Shown here: piece after piece, positions 1-8,484 of the stretch
How positions within the stretch are numbered: the first letter of the stretch is position 1
Layout of the letters: each line of letters starts with the position of its first letter
From: KBS-83 sp051025295
GTDB lineage: Bacteria > Acidobacteriota > Terriglobia > Terriglobales > Acidobacteriaceae
DNA length: 64,000 nucleotides
Strand: one strand, 5' to 3'
Assembly: GCA_051025295.1 (NCBI GenBank)
Contig: JBMGJV010000009.1
The notes under the pieces: model-generated
What the model was told of the DNA's origin: nothing
What the model saw: the letters and a program-made list of their open reading frames with translations, nothing else
Databases searched by the model: none
Translations under genes and position numbers: made by a program

Positions 1-384
1 CACAACAGCGCAGCCGCGCTGATCACGCGTGGTGTGGCGGAGATCACCCGCCTCGCCGTAGCCTGCGGCGGCCGCCGCGAGACCATGGCCGGACTCGCAG
101 GGCTGGGCGACCTGGTTCTGACCGCAACCGGAGGTCTCTCCCGGAACCGGCAGGTCGGGGTGGAGCTAGGTAAAGGTCGCAGTCTCAGCGACATATTGGC
201 CAGCATGGGCGGCAAGGTCGCCGAAGGCGTCGAGACGACGCGTGCCGCGCTCGGCCTGGCCGCTGAGCATGGAATTGAAATGCCCATCACCGAGCAGGTC
301 GATGCCATCCTGCACCAGGGCCGCAGCCCGCGCGAAGCCGTTCCCGAGCTGATGCGCCGTCCGGGGCGCGAAGAGAGCGCCTGA
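1..384 (+). CDS. gpsA: Glycerol-3-phosphate dehydrogenase [NAD(P)+], C-terminal part
   Basis: Only the C-terminal 127 codons lie in the window; the reading frame is open from base 1. GpsA reduces dihydroxyacetone phosphate to sn-glycerol 3-phosphate for phospholipid synthesis in the cytoplasm. Recognisable C-terminal-domain elements are the 'MAGLAGLGDLVLTATG' stretch followed by 'SRNRQVGVELGKG', and the 'VAEGVETTRAA' segment, all typical of the substrate-binding helical domain. The N-terminal Rossmann domain is outside the window. The stop codon is 50 bases before ftsY, and a TACACT hexamer at 410-415 may be the -10 element of the next gene. The identification rests on the conserved C-terminal motifs and is fairly secure. 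Confidence 0.9.
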   Translation, partial: HNSAAALITRGVAEITRLAVACGGRRETMAGLAGLGDLVLTATGGLSRNRQVGVELGKGRSLSDILASMGGKVAEGVETTRAALGLAAEHGIEMPITEQVDAILHQGRSPREAVPELMRRPGREESA

Positions 385-434
385 TTCAGGTGCATCTCAG
401 CCGCTGATCTACACTGGGAACTGAGATACGCCTC

Positions 435-1400
435 ATGATCCAGACCCTGTTCGGCAGCCTGAAAGAAGCAGAAGAGCCCAAAAAGCGCGGCTTTTTCGAC
501 CGCATGCGCGAGGCAGTCACACGCACGCGCGAGAATCTGTCGCAGCAGCTGGAAGAGATCGTCTCGCTCACGGTCGAGATTGACGACAAGGCGCTCGACG
601 ATCTCGAGATGAGCCTGATCGCGGCCGACCTCGGCGTGACCACGGCGCAGGAGATCCTGACCGCGCTCCGCGAACGCGCGCTGAAGCACCAGATCCGCGA
701 TGGCGCCGAACTGAAGCAACTGCTCCGCGCAGAGATCAAGGCCATCCTCGACGCATACACACAGCCGCCACGCGTAGTCGAAACGCCTCCGGAGGTGATC
801 CTTCTCGTCGGCGTCAACGGCACCGGCAAGACGACGACCAGCGGAAAGTTAGCAGCGTGGTATCGCCGCATGGGCAAGACCGTCCTGCTGTGCGCGGCGG
901 ACACGTTCCGCGCTGCGGCCATCGAGCAGCTTGAGATCTGGGGACAGCGTACCGGCGTCGAGATCATCAAGACGAAGCAGGGCGGCGATCCGTCGGCGGT
1001 CCTCTTCGATGCGCTGAATGCAGCGAAGTCGCGCAAGACGGATGTGCTGCTGGTCGATACGGCCGGCCGTCTGCATACCAAGAACGACTTGATGAAAGAA
1101 CTCGACAAGATGCGGCGCACCACGCAGCGCTTCATTCCCGACGCGCCGCACGAGGTGCTGCTGGTGATGGACGCGACCACCGGGCAGAACGGGATGCAGC
1201 AGGCAAAGCTGTTTATCGAGGCCGCAGGCGTGACCGGGATCGTGCTCACCAAACTAGACGGCACCGCGAAGGGCGGCGTCGCGGTCGCGATCGCACGTGA
1301 GCTGCAGTTGCCCGTCCGCTTTGTCGGTGTCGGCGAGAAGCTTGAAGACCTGCTGCCGTTTGACAGCGCCGCGTTCACCGATTCCCTGCTTGGCGCCTGA
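435..1400 (+). CDS. ftsY: Signal recognition particle receptor FtsY
   Basis: 321-residue SRP-type GTPase that docks SRP-ribosome complexes at the inner membrane for co-translational insertion. An N-terminal four-helix N domain (about residues 17-105) precedes the G domain. G1 P-loop GVNGTGKT lies at 126-133, the DTAGR box at 208-212, the 'MDATTGQNG' closing motif near 245-253 and TKLDGTAKGG at 272-281. The long acidic A domain of E. coli FtsY is absent, as in many non-enteric bacteria, so the protein begins with a short basic, amphipathic segment. It could be confused with Ffh, but it has no C-terminal Met-rich M domain. ribD follows 5 bases after the stop, suggesting co-transcription. Confidence 0.95.
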   Translation: MIQTLFGSLKEAEEPKKRGFFDRMREAVTRTRENLSQQLEEIVSLTVEIDDKALDDLEMSLIAADLGVTTAQEILTALRERALKHQIRDGAELKQLLRAEIKAILDAYTQPPRVVETPPEVILLVGVNGTGKTTTSGKLAAWYRRMGKTVLLCAADTFRAAAIEQLEIWGQRTGVEIIKTKQGGDPSAVLFDALNAAKSRKTDVLLVDTAGRLHTKNDLMKELDKMRRTTQRFIPDAPHEVLLVMDATTGQNGMQQAKLFIEAAGVTGIVLTKLDGTAKGGVAVAIARELQLPVRFVGVGEKLEDLLPFDSAAFTDSLLGA

Positions 1401-1405
1401 ACGGC

Positions 1406-2554
1406 ATGACTGAGCCCGACGCAGGTTCTGCCCCGAAGAACCTCGCTCCACAGAGCATGGAAGACCAGCAATGGATGGAGCGCGCGCTCGAGTTGGCGCG
1501 CCTTGGGGTGGGTCTCACGTCACCGAACCCGACCGTCGGTTGCGTGCTGGTACGCGACGGCGCTGCTGTAGGCGAGGGCTATCACCAGTACGCGACGCGC
1601 GATCATGCGGAGATCGTCGCGCTGAAACAGGCCGGCGAAGCCGCGCGCGGCTCTACGGCGTATGTCACGCTCGAGCCCTGCAGTCACTACGGCCGCACCG
1701 GCCCATGCGCACGAGCATTGCTCGAAGCCGGTGTAACGCGCGTAGTGGCGGCGACCCGCGATCCCAACCCAGCGGTTTCGGGCCGCGGCTTCGCGATGCT
1801 TGAGGCCGGCGGCGTGAGCACGGAAGCGGGCGTGCTCGCAGCGCACGCCCGCACGCTGAACGATGCCTTCGCTCACTTCATTCGCACGCACCAGCCGTTC
1901 GTGTCACTGAAGATCGCAGCCACTCTGGACGGCCGCATCGCTCCAGCAGAGCAGCCGGAGCGTACCTCGGTCGCGATCACCGGCGAAGCCGCGCATGCGC
2001 GCGTGCAGGAGCTCCGTCATGCGCACGATGCGCTGCTCACGGGCATCGGCACGGTGCTGGCCGACGATCCACGGCTGACCGATCGCAGCGAACGCCCGAG
2101 GCGGCGACCACTGCTGCGCATCGTGCTCGATTCGCAGTTGCGCCTCCCGCCCGACGCGAAGCTGCTCCAGAACGCCGACGACGACCTGCTCGTGGTCACA
2201 CGCAGCGAAGATGCAGAGCGGCGAGCGGCCCTCGAAGCGCGGGGCGCGCGAGTGCTGCTCCTCGAAGCACAGCAGGAGGGCGGCATCTCGCTCCGCGCGC
2301 TGCTCGACCAGCTGGGCCAGCGGGATATCACGAGCCTGTTGATCGAAGGCGGAGCGCGGCTGAACCGTGCCGCGCTGGACTCGGGCCTCGTCAGCAAGCT
2401 GTATTTGTTTGAGGCGCCTCGCTATCTCGGCTCGCGTGCGGTGCCGATGTTGGAAGGCGAACCGCCCAGCCTGCCGGCCCTGCAACGCCGGACGACCGAG
2501 CAGCTCGGTGACGATCTGCTGCTCACCGGCTACTATCGCGATCCTTGGATTTAG
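1406..2554 (+). CDS. ribD: Bifunctional riboflavin deaminase/reductase RibD
   Basis: 382-residue enzyme for two consecutive steps of riboflavin synthesis: deamination of the pyrimidine from GTP cyclohydrolase II, then NADPH-dependent reduction of the ribosyl side chain. The N-terminal zinc deaminase domain shows HAEIVAL and EPCSHYGRTGPC (zinc ligands His, Cys, Cys) within about residues 20-160. The C-terminal DHFR-like reductase domain starts near 'FVSLKIAATLDGRIA' and carries 'LLIEGGARLNRAAL'. The first ATG at 1406 is used here; an in-frame ATG at 1457 (MEDQQWMERAL) aligns better with the usual RibD N-terminus and could be the true start. ribE lies 33 bases downstream. Confidence 0.94.
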   Translation: MTEPDAGSAPKNLAPQSMEDQQWMERALELARLGVGLTSPNPTVGCVLVRDGAAVGEGYHQYATRDHAEIVALKQAGEAARGSTAYVTLEPCSHYGRTGPCARALLEAGVTRVVAATRDPNPAVSGRGFAMLEAGGVSTEAGVLAAHARTLNDAFAHFIRTHQPFVSLKIAATLDGRIAPAEQPERTSVAITGEAAHARVQELRHAHDALLTGIGTVLADDPRLTDRSERPRRRPLLRIVLDSQLRLPPDAKLLQNADDDLLVVTRSEDAERRAALEARGARVLLLEAQQEGGISLRALLDQLGQRDITSLLIEGGARLNRAALDSGLVSKLYLFEAPRYLGSRAVPMLEGEPPSLPALQRRTTEQLGDDLLLTGYYRDPWI

Positions 2555-2587
2555 CAATGCATCTGCAGGCGAGATAGGCTAGGAGCT

Positions 2588-3253
2588 ATGTTCACCGGCC
2601 TGATCCAGGAGACCGGCTCCATCCTCAGCCTGGAGCCGCGCAACGGCACCACCCGTATCGCCATCGCTGCCCCGGAACTCGCGGCGCGGCTGCACACGGG
2701 CGACAGCATTGCCGTGAGCGGCGTGTGCCTGACCGCGCTTGCCATCGACGCCGGAGCCAACGGCGCACTCGGCCGTTTCGAAGCCGATCTTGCGGAAGAG
2801 ACTGTGCGCCGCACCTCACTCAGCCAGCTTGCGCCGGGCACCGCCGTCAATCTCGAGCTGCCCACGCCCGCTGGTACGCCGCTGGGCGGCCACGTCGTCC
2901 AAGGGCACGTCGATGGAGTCGGGCGGCTGGTGGAGTTGCGCGCCATCACGCCGGGCAGTGAGACGACCGACTGGTGGCTCGAGATCGAAGTGCCGCCCGC
3001 AGTCGCGCCCTATGTGGTCGAGAAGGGTTCGATCGCGATCGAGGGCATCAGCCTCACTGTCGCGCGCTGGGACGGGGCGCGGCTCGGCGTCGCGATCATC
3101 CCGCACACTTACCAGTCCACGAACTTGCGTAATCACACGGTGGGTGACCTGCTGAACCTCGAGGCAGATGTGCTGCTGCGTCACGCAGCGCAGCACCACA
3201 AGCGTTCCACAGACTCGCTGACACTTGGCTGGCTCATCGCCAACGGTTATTGA
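2588..3253 (+). CDS. ribE: Riboflavin synthase, alpha subunit
   Basis: 221-residue riboflavin synthase that dismutates two 6,7-dimethyl-8-ribityllumazine molecules to riboflavin. The internal duplication of the family is visible: the first barrel begins MFTGLIQETGSI and contains 'SIAVSGVCLTAL', and the second contains 'GHVVQGHVDGVG' and 'SIAIEGISLTVA'. Length is normal (about 200-220). The start is preceded by AGGAG at 2581-2585 and by a TAGGCT hexamer at 2575-2580, 7 bases before ATG, so the transcript might be leaderless or very short-leadered. It follows ribD, but no lumazine synthase or ribBA gene is in the window. Confidence 0.95.
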   Translation: MFTGLIQETGSILSLEPRNGTTRIAIAAPELAARLHTGDSIAVSGVCLTALAIDAGANGALGRFEADLAEETVRRTSLSQLAPGTAVNLELPTPAGTPLGGHVVQGHVDGVGRLVELRAITPGSETTDWWLEIEVPPAVAPYVVEKGSIAIEGISLTVARWDGARLGVAIIPHTYQSTNLRNHTVGDLLNLEADVLLRHAAQHHKRSTDSLTLGWLIANGY

Positions 3254-3277
3254 CAAATCAACATCACAGCTTCAGCG

Positions 3278-3529
3278 ATGGATACTGTCAGCTACAACGG
3301 AAGGCGCGACGGGATCGACAAACGCAAGGTGACTTGCTTCCTCGGCCTCGTGCTGGTCGGGTTTGTCTGCATCCTGCTGATGATCTACATGCTGTTCTAT
3401 GCGCGGCCGCACGCGAACAGTGAGATCCGCCAGGGACGCCAGAGCGAGCTGCGCCTGCTGCTCCCCGAAGTGGGTCCCGACATGTCTCCGGCTCTGACTC
3501 CACACGCCCACCTCGTTGTCCGGTCCTGA
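3278..3529 (+). CDS. Small single-pass membrane protein of unknown function
   Basis: 83-residue ORF with one clear hydrophobic segment, 'CFLGLVLVGFVCILLMIYML' (about residues 20-39), flanked by a basic N-terminus, so an N-in orientation is likely. The rest is polar without a recognisable domain. It sits 24 bases after ribE and ahead of an ADOP permease gene. I do not recognise a family. Reading-frame length and the membrane segment argue for a real gene, but no strong ribosome-binding site precedes ATG 3278. Confidence 0.5.
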   Translation: MDTVSYNGRRDGIDKRKVTCFLGLVLVGFVCILLMIYMLFYARPHANSEIRQGRQSELRLLLPEVGPDMSPALTPHAHLVVRS

Positions 3530-3663
3530 ACACTCGACCCTGATTCCGGACACGAGTGCGCGGCTGCCCTTGGCCGCAAGCTGCTGATTCACCTCACACT
3601 AATCGACCATGCCGGGCTGGCCCTGTGCATGCTTTTAAATGGAGCAGGAGATCTGACCTGCTC

Positions 3664-6168
3664 ATGTTCCGACTCTTTGCCGATCTTCGCTTCGCGCTTC
3701 GCCAGTTCCGCAAGACGCCTGTGTTCACCGTGACGGTGCTCGCCGTTCTGGCGCTCGGCGTCGGCGCCACCACCTCGATCTTCACGCTCTTCGATCAGGT
3801 GCTACTGCGGTCTCTGCCGGTCTCCCATCCGGAGGAGTTGGTGCGCGTGCGTGAGCAGGGTGGCAGCTTTCGAGGCCGGATCAGCGCCCACGGCAGCGAC
3901 ATCGATGACTACCTCAGCTACCCGGCGTACACGTATCTGCGCGACAACACCAGCCGCATCTTTACCGGGCTGATCGCCTCCTGGCCCGAGAACACGGTCG
4001 GCGTGGTCTGGCACGACCGCAGTGACTTGGCCACGGCGGAGCTGGTCAGCGGCAACTACTTCCAGGTGCTCGGCGTGCCCGCGGTCGCGGGACGCACGCT
4101 CGCGCCCTCGGACGATCGCAGCAAACTCGGTTCGCCGGTCGCGATGCTGAGCTATGGCTATTGGCAACGCCAGTTCGGCGGCAATGCAGACGTGATCGGC
4201 CGCGGCATTCAGATCAACGGTCATCCGTTCACCATTGTGGGCGTGGCGCCCCAGCGCTTTCACAGCGTGAGTGCCGGCGAAACCACGGATCTGTTCGTTC
4301 CCATGATGATGAAGCCGGCGATCACGCCGGACTGGGATGATCTCGACAACTACAACTCGCGCTGGGTAAACATCGTGGCGCGTCTGGCACCAGGCGTGAC
4401 GATGCAGCAGGCATCCGCTGCGCTCCAGCCGACATGGCATGCCGAGCGCGTTCGCGACTTCACATATCAGCAGGACCAGTCTGCGAGCAGCCGCGCAGGG
4501 TTCATCGACCGCGCGCATATGGAGCTGCAAGCTGGCGCCACGGGCTTCTCGCCACTGCGCGAGCAGCTCAGTACACCGATCAAGGTACTGATGGGCATGG
4601 CGGTGCTCGTACTCCTGATGGCCTGCGCAAACGTCGGCAGCCTGCTGCTGGTGCGGGCGGCAGCGCGTACGCGCGAGATGTCTGTTCGTTATGCGCTCGG
4701 CGCGAAGCGTGAGGGCATCCTGCAGCAATTGCTCGTCGAGGGGCTGCTCCTCGGCCTGATCGGCGGGGGCCTCGGGCTGCTGCTGGCGCATCCGGTAACC
4801 GCGCTACTCATCCGCCGCATCCAGGGCATCTCGCCCGGCGATGCACCGTACTCCGCTGCAGTCGACACGCGCATCCTGCTGATCACCATCGCGATCACGC
4901 TGGCCACCAGCTTGCTCTTCAGCCTCGCTCCGGCTCTGCAGTTCTGGCGGCCAAACCTGCTGCCCGCGCTCAAGCAGCAGAACACGACCGTGTCCGGCAA
5001 GGCGCTGCTGGTGCGTCGCGCGTCGGTCGGCCTGCAGATCGCGATCAGCGTGCTCCTGCTGGCCGGGGCTGGTCTCTTCCTGCGCACGGTGACCAACATG
5101 CGGGCGGAGGATCTGGGTTTCCGCGCTGACCATCTCGTGTCCTTCTCCGTGGACCCGCGGCTCGCCGGCTACCAGACCGATCAGGTCTACAGTCTCGACC
5201 AACGCATCGCGCAGACGCTCGCGGCGCTTTCCGGGGTCCAGTCAGTCAGCGCGACGGATGACCCGGAGTTGGCGAACAACAACGAACGCGCTGGCATCAA
5301 GGTTGACGGTTACAAGCCCGCCGCCAAGACCGACAACCAGGTCGAATATTCGACCGCTATGGGTGGCTACTTAAACACCATTGGCGCTCGGCTACTCGCC
5401 GGACGGGACCTGAACGACTCGGATCGCCAGAAGACCACACCCGTCGGGCTGATGAGCCGAAGCGCCGCCGTTCGCTATTACGGCAGCGTGCAGAACGCAA
5501 TTGGACGCAGTTTTACGATCGACGACGAACCCCGTACGGTCGTGGGCGTGTTCGACGACATCCGCCACGTCGACCTGCGTCGGTCGATCGACGGACGCGT
5601 CATAGTTCCCTACCTGCAGCAGAGTCCGCGCGGCCTGACCTTCATTCTGCGTACCTCTGCCAACCCTGACGCGATGATGAACACGGTGCGGCAGACCATG
5701 CAGCAGCTCGACTCTCGGCTGGCTCTTGCGTCACTGCAAACCATGGACGTGCAGATCGATACGGTGCTCGTCGAGGAGCGCACGCTGGCCCTGCTGGCGA
5801 CCAGCTTCGGCCTGCTTGCCGCGCTTATGTCGGCAGTGGGTCTCTACGGTGTGCTCGCCTATGACACGGTGCAGCGCACGCGGGAGATTGGCGTGCGGAT
5901 GGCCCTGGGCGCCAGCCGCCCGGCGGTAGCGCGGCTCCTGATGCTGGAGACACTGAAGCTCGTCGGCATCAGTATTGTCCTGGCGCTGCCAATCGCCTGG
6001 GCGCTCGCCCGACTTGCAGGAACAGTGCTGTTCGGAGTGCAGGCGGCTGACCCGCTCACCTACGGAGCCGTCACCCTGCTGGTCGCGACGGTGGCGCTGG
6101 TCGCCTCCGCAGTCCCCACGTGGCGGGCGGCCTCGGTCGAGCCGATGCGTGCGCTGCGCTACGAATGA
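3664..6168 (+). CDS. ADOP-family FtsX/MacB-like ABC permease
   Basis: 834-residue membrane protein of the acidobacterial duplicated orphan permease (ADOP) type: two MacB-type periplasmic core domains and two FtsX-like three-helix domains in one chain. The start at 3664 gives the family N-terminus MFRLFADLRFALRQFRKTP followed by the first membrane helix, and has AGGAG at 3646-3650; the frame is open further upstream (to 3556) but that extension is not family-like. The FtsX domains show 'RTREMSVRYALGAKR' and 'RTREIGVRMALGASR' as an internal repeat. No ATPase partner is encoded next to it, which is why the family is called orphan. The substrate is unknown; related MacB systems export peptides, lipoproteins or toxins, or transmit mechanical signals. 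Confidence 0.93.
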   Translation: MFRLFADLRFALRQFRKTPVFTVTVLAVLALGVGATTSIFTLFDQVLLRSLPVSHPEELVRVREQGGSFRGRISAHGSDIDDYLSYPAYTYLRDNTSRIFTGLIASWPENTVGVVWHDRSDLATAELVSGNYFQVLGVPAVAGRTLAPSDDRSKLGSPVAMLSYGYWQRQFGGNADVIGRGIQINGHPFTIVGVAPQRFHSVSAGETTDLFVPMMMKPAITPDWDDLDNYNSRWVNIVARLAPGVTMQQASAALQPTWHAERVRDFTYQQDQSASSRAGFIDRAHMELQAGATGFSPLREQLSTPIKVLMGMAVLVLLMACANVGSLLLVRAAARTREMSVRYALGAKREGILQQLLVEGLLLGLIGGGLGLLLAHPVTALLIRRIQGISPGDAPYSAAVDTRILLITIAITLATSLLFSLAPALQFWRPNLLPALKQQNTTVSGKALLVRRASVGLQIAISVLLLAGAGLFLRTVTNMRAEDLGFRADHLVSFSVDPRLAGYQTDQVYSLDQRIAQTLAALSGVQSVSATDDPELANNNERAGIKVDGYKPAAKTDNQVEYSTAMGGYLNTIGARLLAGRDLNDSDRQKTTPVGLMSRSAAVRYYGSVQNAIGRSFTIDDEPRTVVGVFDDIRHVDLRRSIDGRVIVPYLQQSPRGLTFILRTSANPDAMMNTVRQTMQQLDSRLALASLQTMDVQIDTVLVEERTLALLATSFGLLAALMSAVGLYGVLAYDTVQRTREIGVRMALGASRPAVARLLMLETLKLVGISIVLALPIAWALARLAGTVLFGVQAADPLTYGAVTLLVATVALVASAVPTWRAASVEPMRALRYE

Positions 6169-6369
6169 TGCCGCCCCTGACCACTCCGTAACTCACGCAT
6201 CGCGAAATGCCCGCCCGTACCGCCGTCGTGCTGCATATGATGAAGAGCGGTGCGGCGGCGCATCGGCTGGCGACTCCGCACAGCCGAATCCCGGGCTCCG
6301 TCATCTCATCCGCAGTTTCGGCGGTCCACGGTTCCCGGCGCAGCAGCATGACGCGCCCCAGGGGTAGGC

Positions 6370-8298
6370 ATGCAGCTTCGATCCGCAGTTCCCAATCGGC
6401 AGCGCGGTGGCTTTCTGGCCAGCGAGCCGTTGCTGCTGGTCGGGCTGGTCATCCTCACGCTCTACTTTGCGCGTGAGCTGCTGGTCCCACTCGCCTTCGC
6501 GCTGGTGCTCAACTTCCTGCTCTCGCCCGCCGTCACCCGCCTGGAGAAGCTGCGGCTGGGCCGTGCGCCGGCCGTCGTGCTCGTCATCCTCATCTTTTTC
6601 AGCGGACTCGCCGTGACCGGCTGGGTGGTGACGCGGCAGGTGCTGCACGTCGCGGAGATGCTGCCCGACTACCGCGAGAACATCCAGTCCAAACTGAACC
6701 GCCTGCACTCACCCATTGGCGGGGCGGCCGGACGCACGCTGCGCTCGCTCGAAACCATGGCGCAGCAGCTCTCAAATCGCGAGACGGTCCTGAACCCGGC
6801 GCCGGCTGAGCCAACGCTGCCCGGCGTGCGGCACCGTCGCATGCGCACGACCACCGGCTCCGTCGCCGCGCCCCCTACCACACCGCAGCAGCCCACGCAG
6901 GTGGAGATCATCGAGCCGCCGCCGCCGGTCACGCGCGAGCTGCAGGACTTCTTCTCGCCTATCCTCGGACCACTCGCCGTTGGCGGGATCGTGCTGATCT
7001 TCACGATCTACATGCTGATGAACCGCGAAGACCTGCGCAATCGCATGCTGCTGCTGGCCGGCATGGGGCGCCTCAGCCTGATGACGCAGGCGCTGCGTGA
7101 TGCCGCCGATCGCATCAGCACCTACCTGGTCTGGCAGTTCCTAGTCAACGTCAGCTTCGGCCTGTTGTTCGGACTGGGCCTGCGCTTCATCGGTGTGCCC
7201 GATGCGACCCTGTGGGGAACGCTCGCCGCCATCATGCGGTACATCCCCTATGTGGGAACCGCCGTCGGCGGCCTGCTGCCAGTGCTGTTTGCCATCGCCA
7301 TCTTTCCGGACTGGCGGCCGGCATTTGAAATTCTCGCGCTCTATGCGCCACTCGAAATCCTTACCGCCAACTTCGTCGAGCCGATCCTCTACGGCTCGCG
7401 CATTGGCGTGTCTGCGCTGGCGCTGCTGGCGTCCGCGATCTTCTGGAGCCTGTTATGGGGGCTGCCCGGCCTGGTGCTGGCCACCCCGCTCACGGTCTGC
7501 CTGATTGTGATGGGCCGACACGTGCCGCAACTCCGGTTTCTGCATGTGCTGCTTGGGGATGAGGCGCAGCTCTCACCCGAGGCGAAATTTTACGAACGCC
7601 TGCTGGCGATGGATCTGAACGAGGCGCGTGCCATTGCCGATCGTTTCCTTGAGCAGCAGTCGCTGACAGAGTTCTACGACGTCGTGCTGTTGCCAGCGCT
7701 GGCTTTAATCGAGCAGGATCGCCATCGCGGCTCGCTCGACGAGGCGCGCAGCAACTATCTGCTGTTGAGCGCTACCGAACTTGTCGCCGAGCTGAGCGAC
7801 TACAAGCCTGCCCCCAAGCCAGGCACAGCCGTCGTGAAACATGGCGAGGAGCTGCAGGCCAAAGGCTGCGCAGTGATCTGCGTCCCGGTGGGCGACCAGG
7901 CCGACGAACTCACCGCGGTCGCACTCGCCCAGTTGCTCGAGCGCGATCAGTACCACACCCTGCTGCTGTCCAACGATTCGCTCACGCCAGAGGTTATGGA
8001 GCGGCTGGCGCAGGATCCAGCCACGATTCTTTGCGTATCGGCGCTGCCGCCGTTTGTCTTCGCGCAGACCCGCGCGCTGTGTCAGCGCATCCGCGAGCAC
8101 CTGCCGCACAACCGCATCCTGATCGGCCTCTGGCAGTCAAACCAGAACGGACAGCTGATGCAGGAGCGCTTCGGCAGCGCGCATCCGGACCGCGTGGTCA
8201 CGAACCTGGAGAGCGCGATGCTGCAGATCGCCGAGTGGGAGAGCTGCAGCACCGACGAGGAAGAAGCGCTCGCACTGCAGCGCGTCACTGCGGAGTGA
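6370..8298 (+). CDS. AI-2E-family permease with a C-terminal B12-module-like extension
   Basis: 642-residue inner-membrane protein. Residues 1 to about 395 are the AI-2E transporter/permease domain (PF01594 type): hydrophobic hairpins near 20-80, a proline/threonine-rich soluble insert near 150-185, and the core helices with 'YIPYVGTAVGGLLPVLFA' and 'NFVEPILYG'. The extension beyond residue 400 has two parts. Residues about 405-475 resemble the helical cap of B12-binding proteins ('FYDVVLLPALALIEQDRHRG'). Residues about 495-605 look like a Rossmann fold ('AVICVPVGDQADELTAVALA ... TILCVSALPP'). The His of the cobalamin motif DxHxxG is not present. The transported substrate is unknown; AI-2 itself is not implied. 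A small minus-strand ORF meets its 3' end. Confidence 0.9.
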   Translation: MQLRSAVPNRQRGGFLASEPLLLVGLVILTLYFARELLVPLAFALVLNFLLSPAVTRLEKLRLGRAPAVVLVILIFFSGLAVTGWVVTRQVLHVAEMLPDYRENIQSKLNRLHSPIGGAAGRTLRSLETMAQQLSNRETVLNPAPAEPTLPGVRHRRMRTTTGSVAAPPTTPQQPTQVEIIEPPPPVTRELQDFFSPILGPLAVGGIVLIFTIYMLMNREDLRNRMLLLAGMGRLSLMTQALRDAADRISTYLVWQFLVNVSFGLLFGLGLRFIGVPDATLWGTLAAIMRYIPYVGTAVGGLLPVLFAIAIFPDWRPAFEILALYAPLEILTANFVEPILYGSRIGVSALALLASAIFWSLLWGLPGLVLATPLTVCLIVMGRHVPQLRFLHVLLGDEAQLSPEAKFYERLLAMDLNEARAIADRFLEQQSLTEFYDVVLLPALALIEQDRHRGSLDEARSNYLLLSATELVAELSDYKPAPKPGTAVVKHGEELQAKGCAVICVPVGDQADELTAVALAQLLERDQYHTLLLSNDSLTPEVMERLAQDPATILCVSALPPFVFAQTRALCQRIREHLPHNRILIGLWQSNQNGQLMQERFGSAHPDRVVTNLESAMLQIAEWESCSTDEEEALALQRVTAE

Positions 8299-8443
8299 TG
8301 ATGCCGCCCACGCGCTGACGCAGAGGCAGCGGAATGCCCCGGCGATCACGCTCTGGCTCAGGCGCCGGATGAACTTCAGGGGCAGAGGGCAAAGCCTCCC
8401 CGTCCGCCTGCACTGCTTGCTGTCTGTCCGTTTCACTTTTCAT
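8285..8443 (-). CDS. Possible 52-residue proline-rich small protein
   Basis: A minus-strand ORF starts at ATG 8443 (MKSETDRQQAVQADGEALPS) and ends 14 bases inside the 3' end of the AI-2E permease gene. It is hydrophilic, Pro/Glu/Arg-rich, with no membrane segment or known motif. It is divergent from the Cof-type phosphatase gene and fills most of an otherwise empty 186-base gap. No good Shine-Dalgarno sequence is visible. It may be a chance ORF, so confidence is low. Confidence 0.3.
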   Translation of the reverse strand: MKSETDRQQAVQADGEALPSAPEVHPAPEPERDRRGIPLPLRQRVGGIITPQ

Positions 8444-8484
8444 GGCATGACCTGTTCGCCGAAGCCGCGGGCTACACTTAAGGT

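Noticed and set aside
3250..3255. Consensus -35 TTGACA just after ribE
   Set aside because: No -10-like hexamer at 16-18 bases; not counted as a promoter for the small ORF at 3278.
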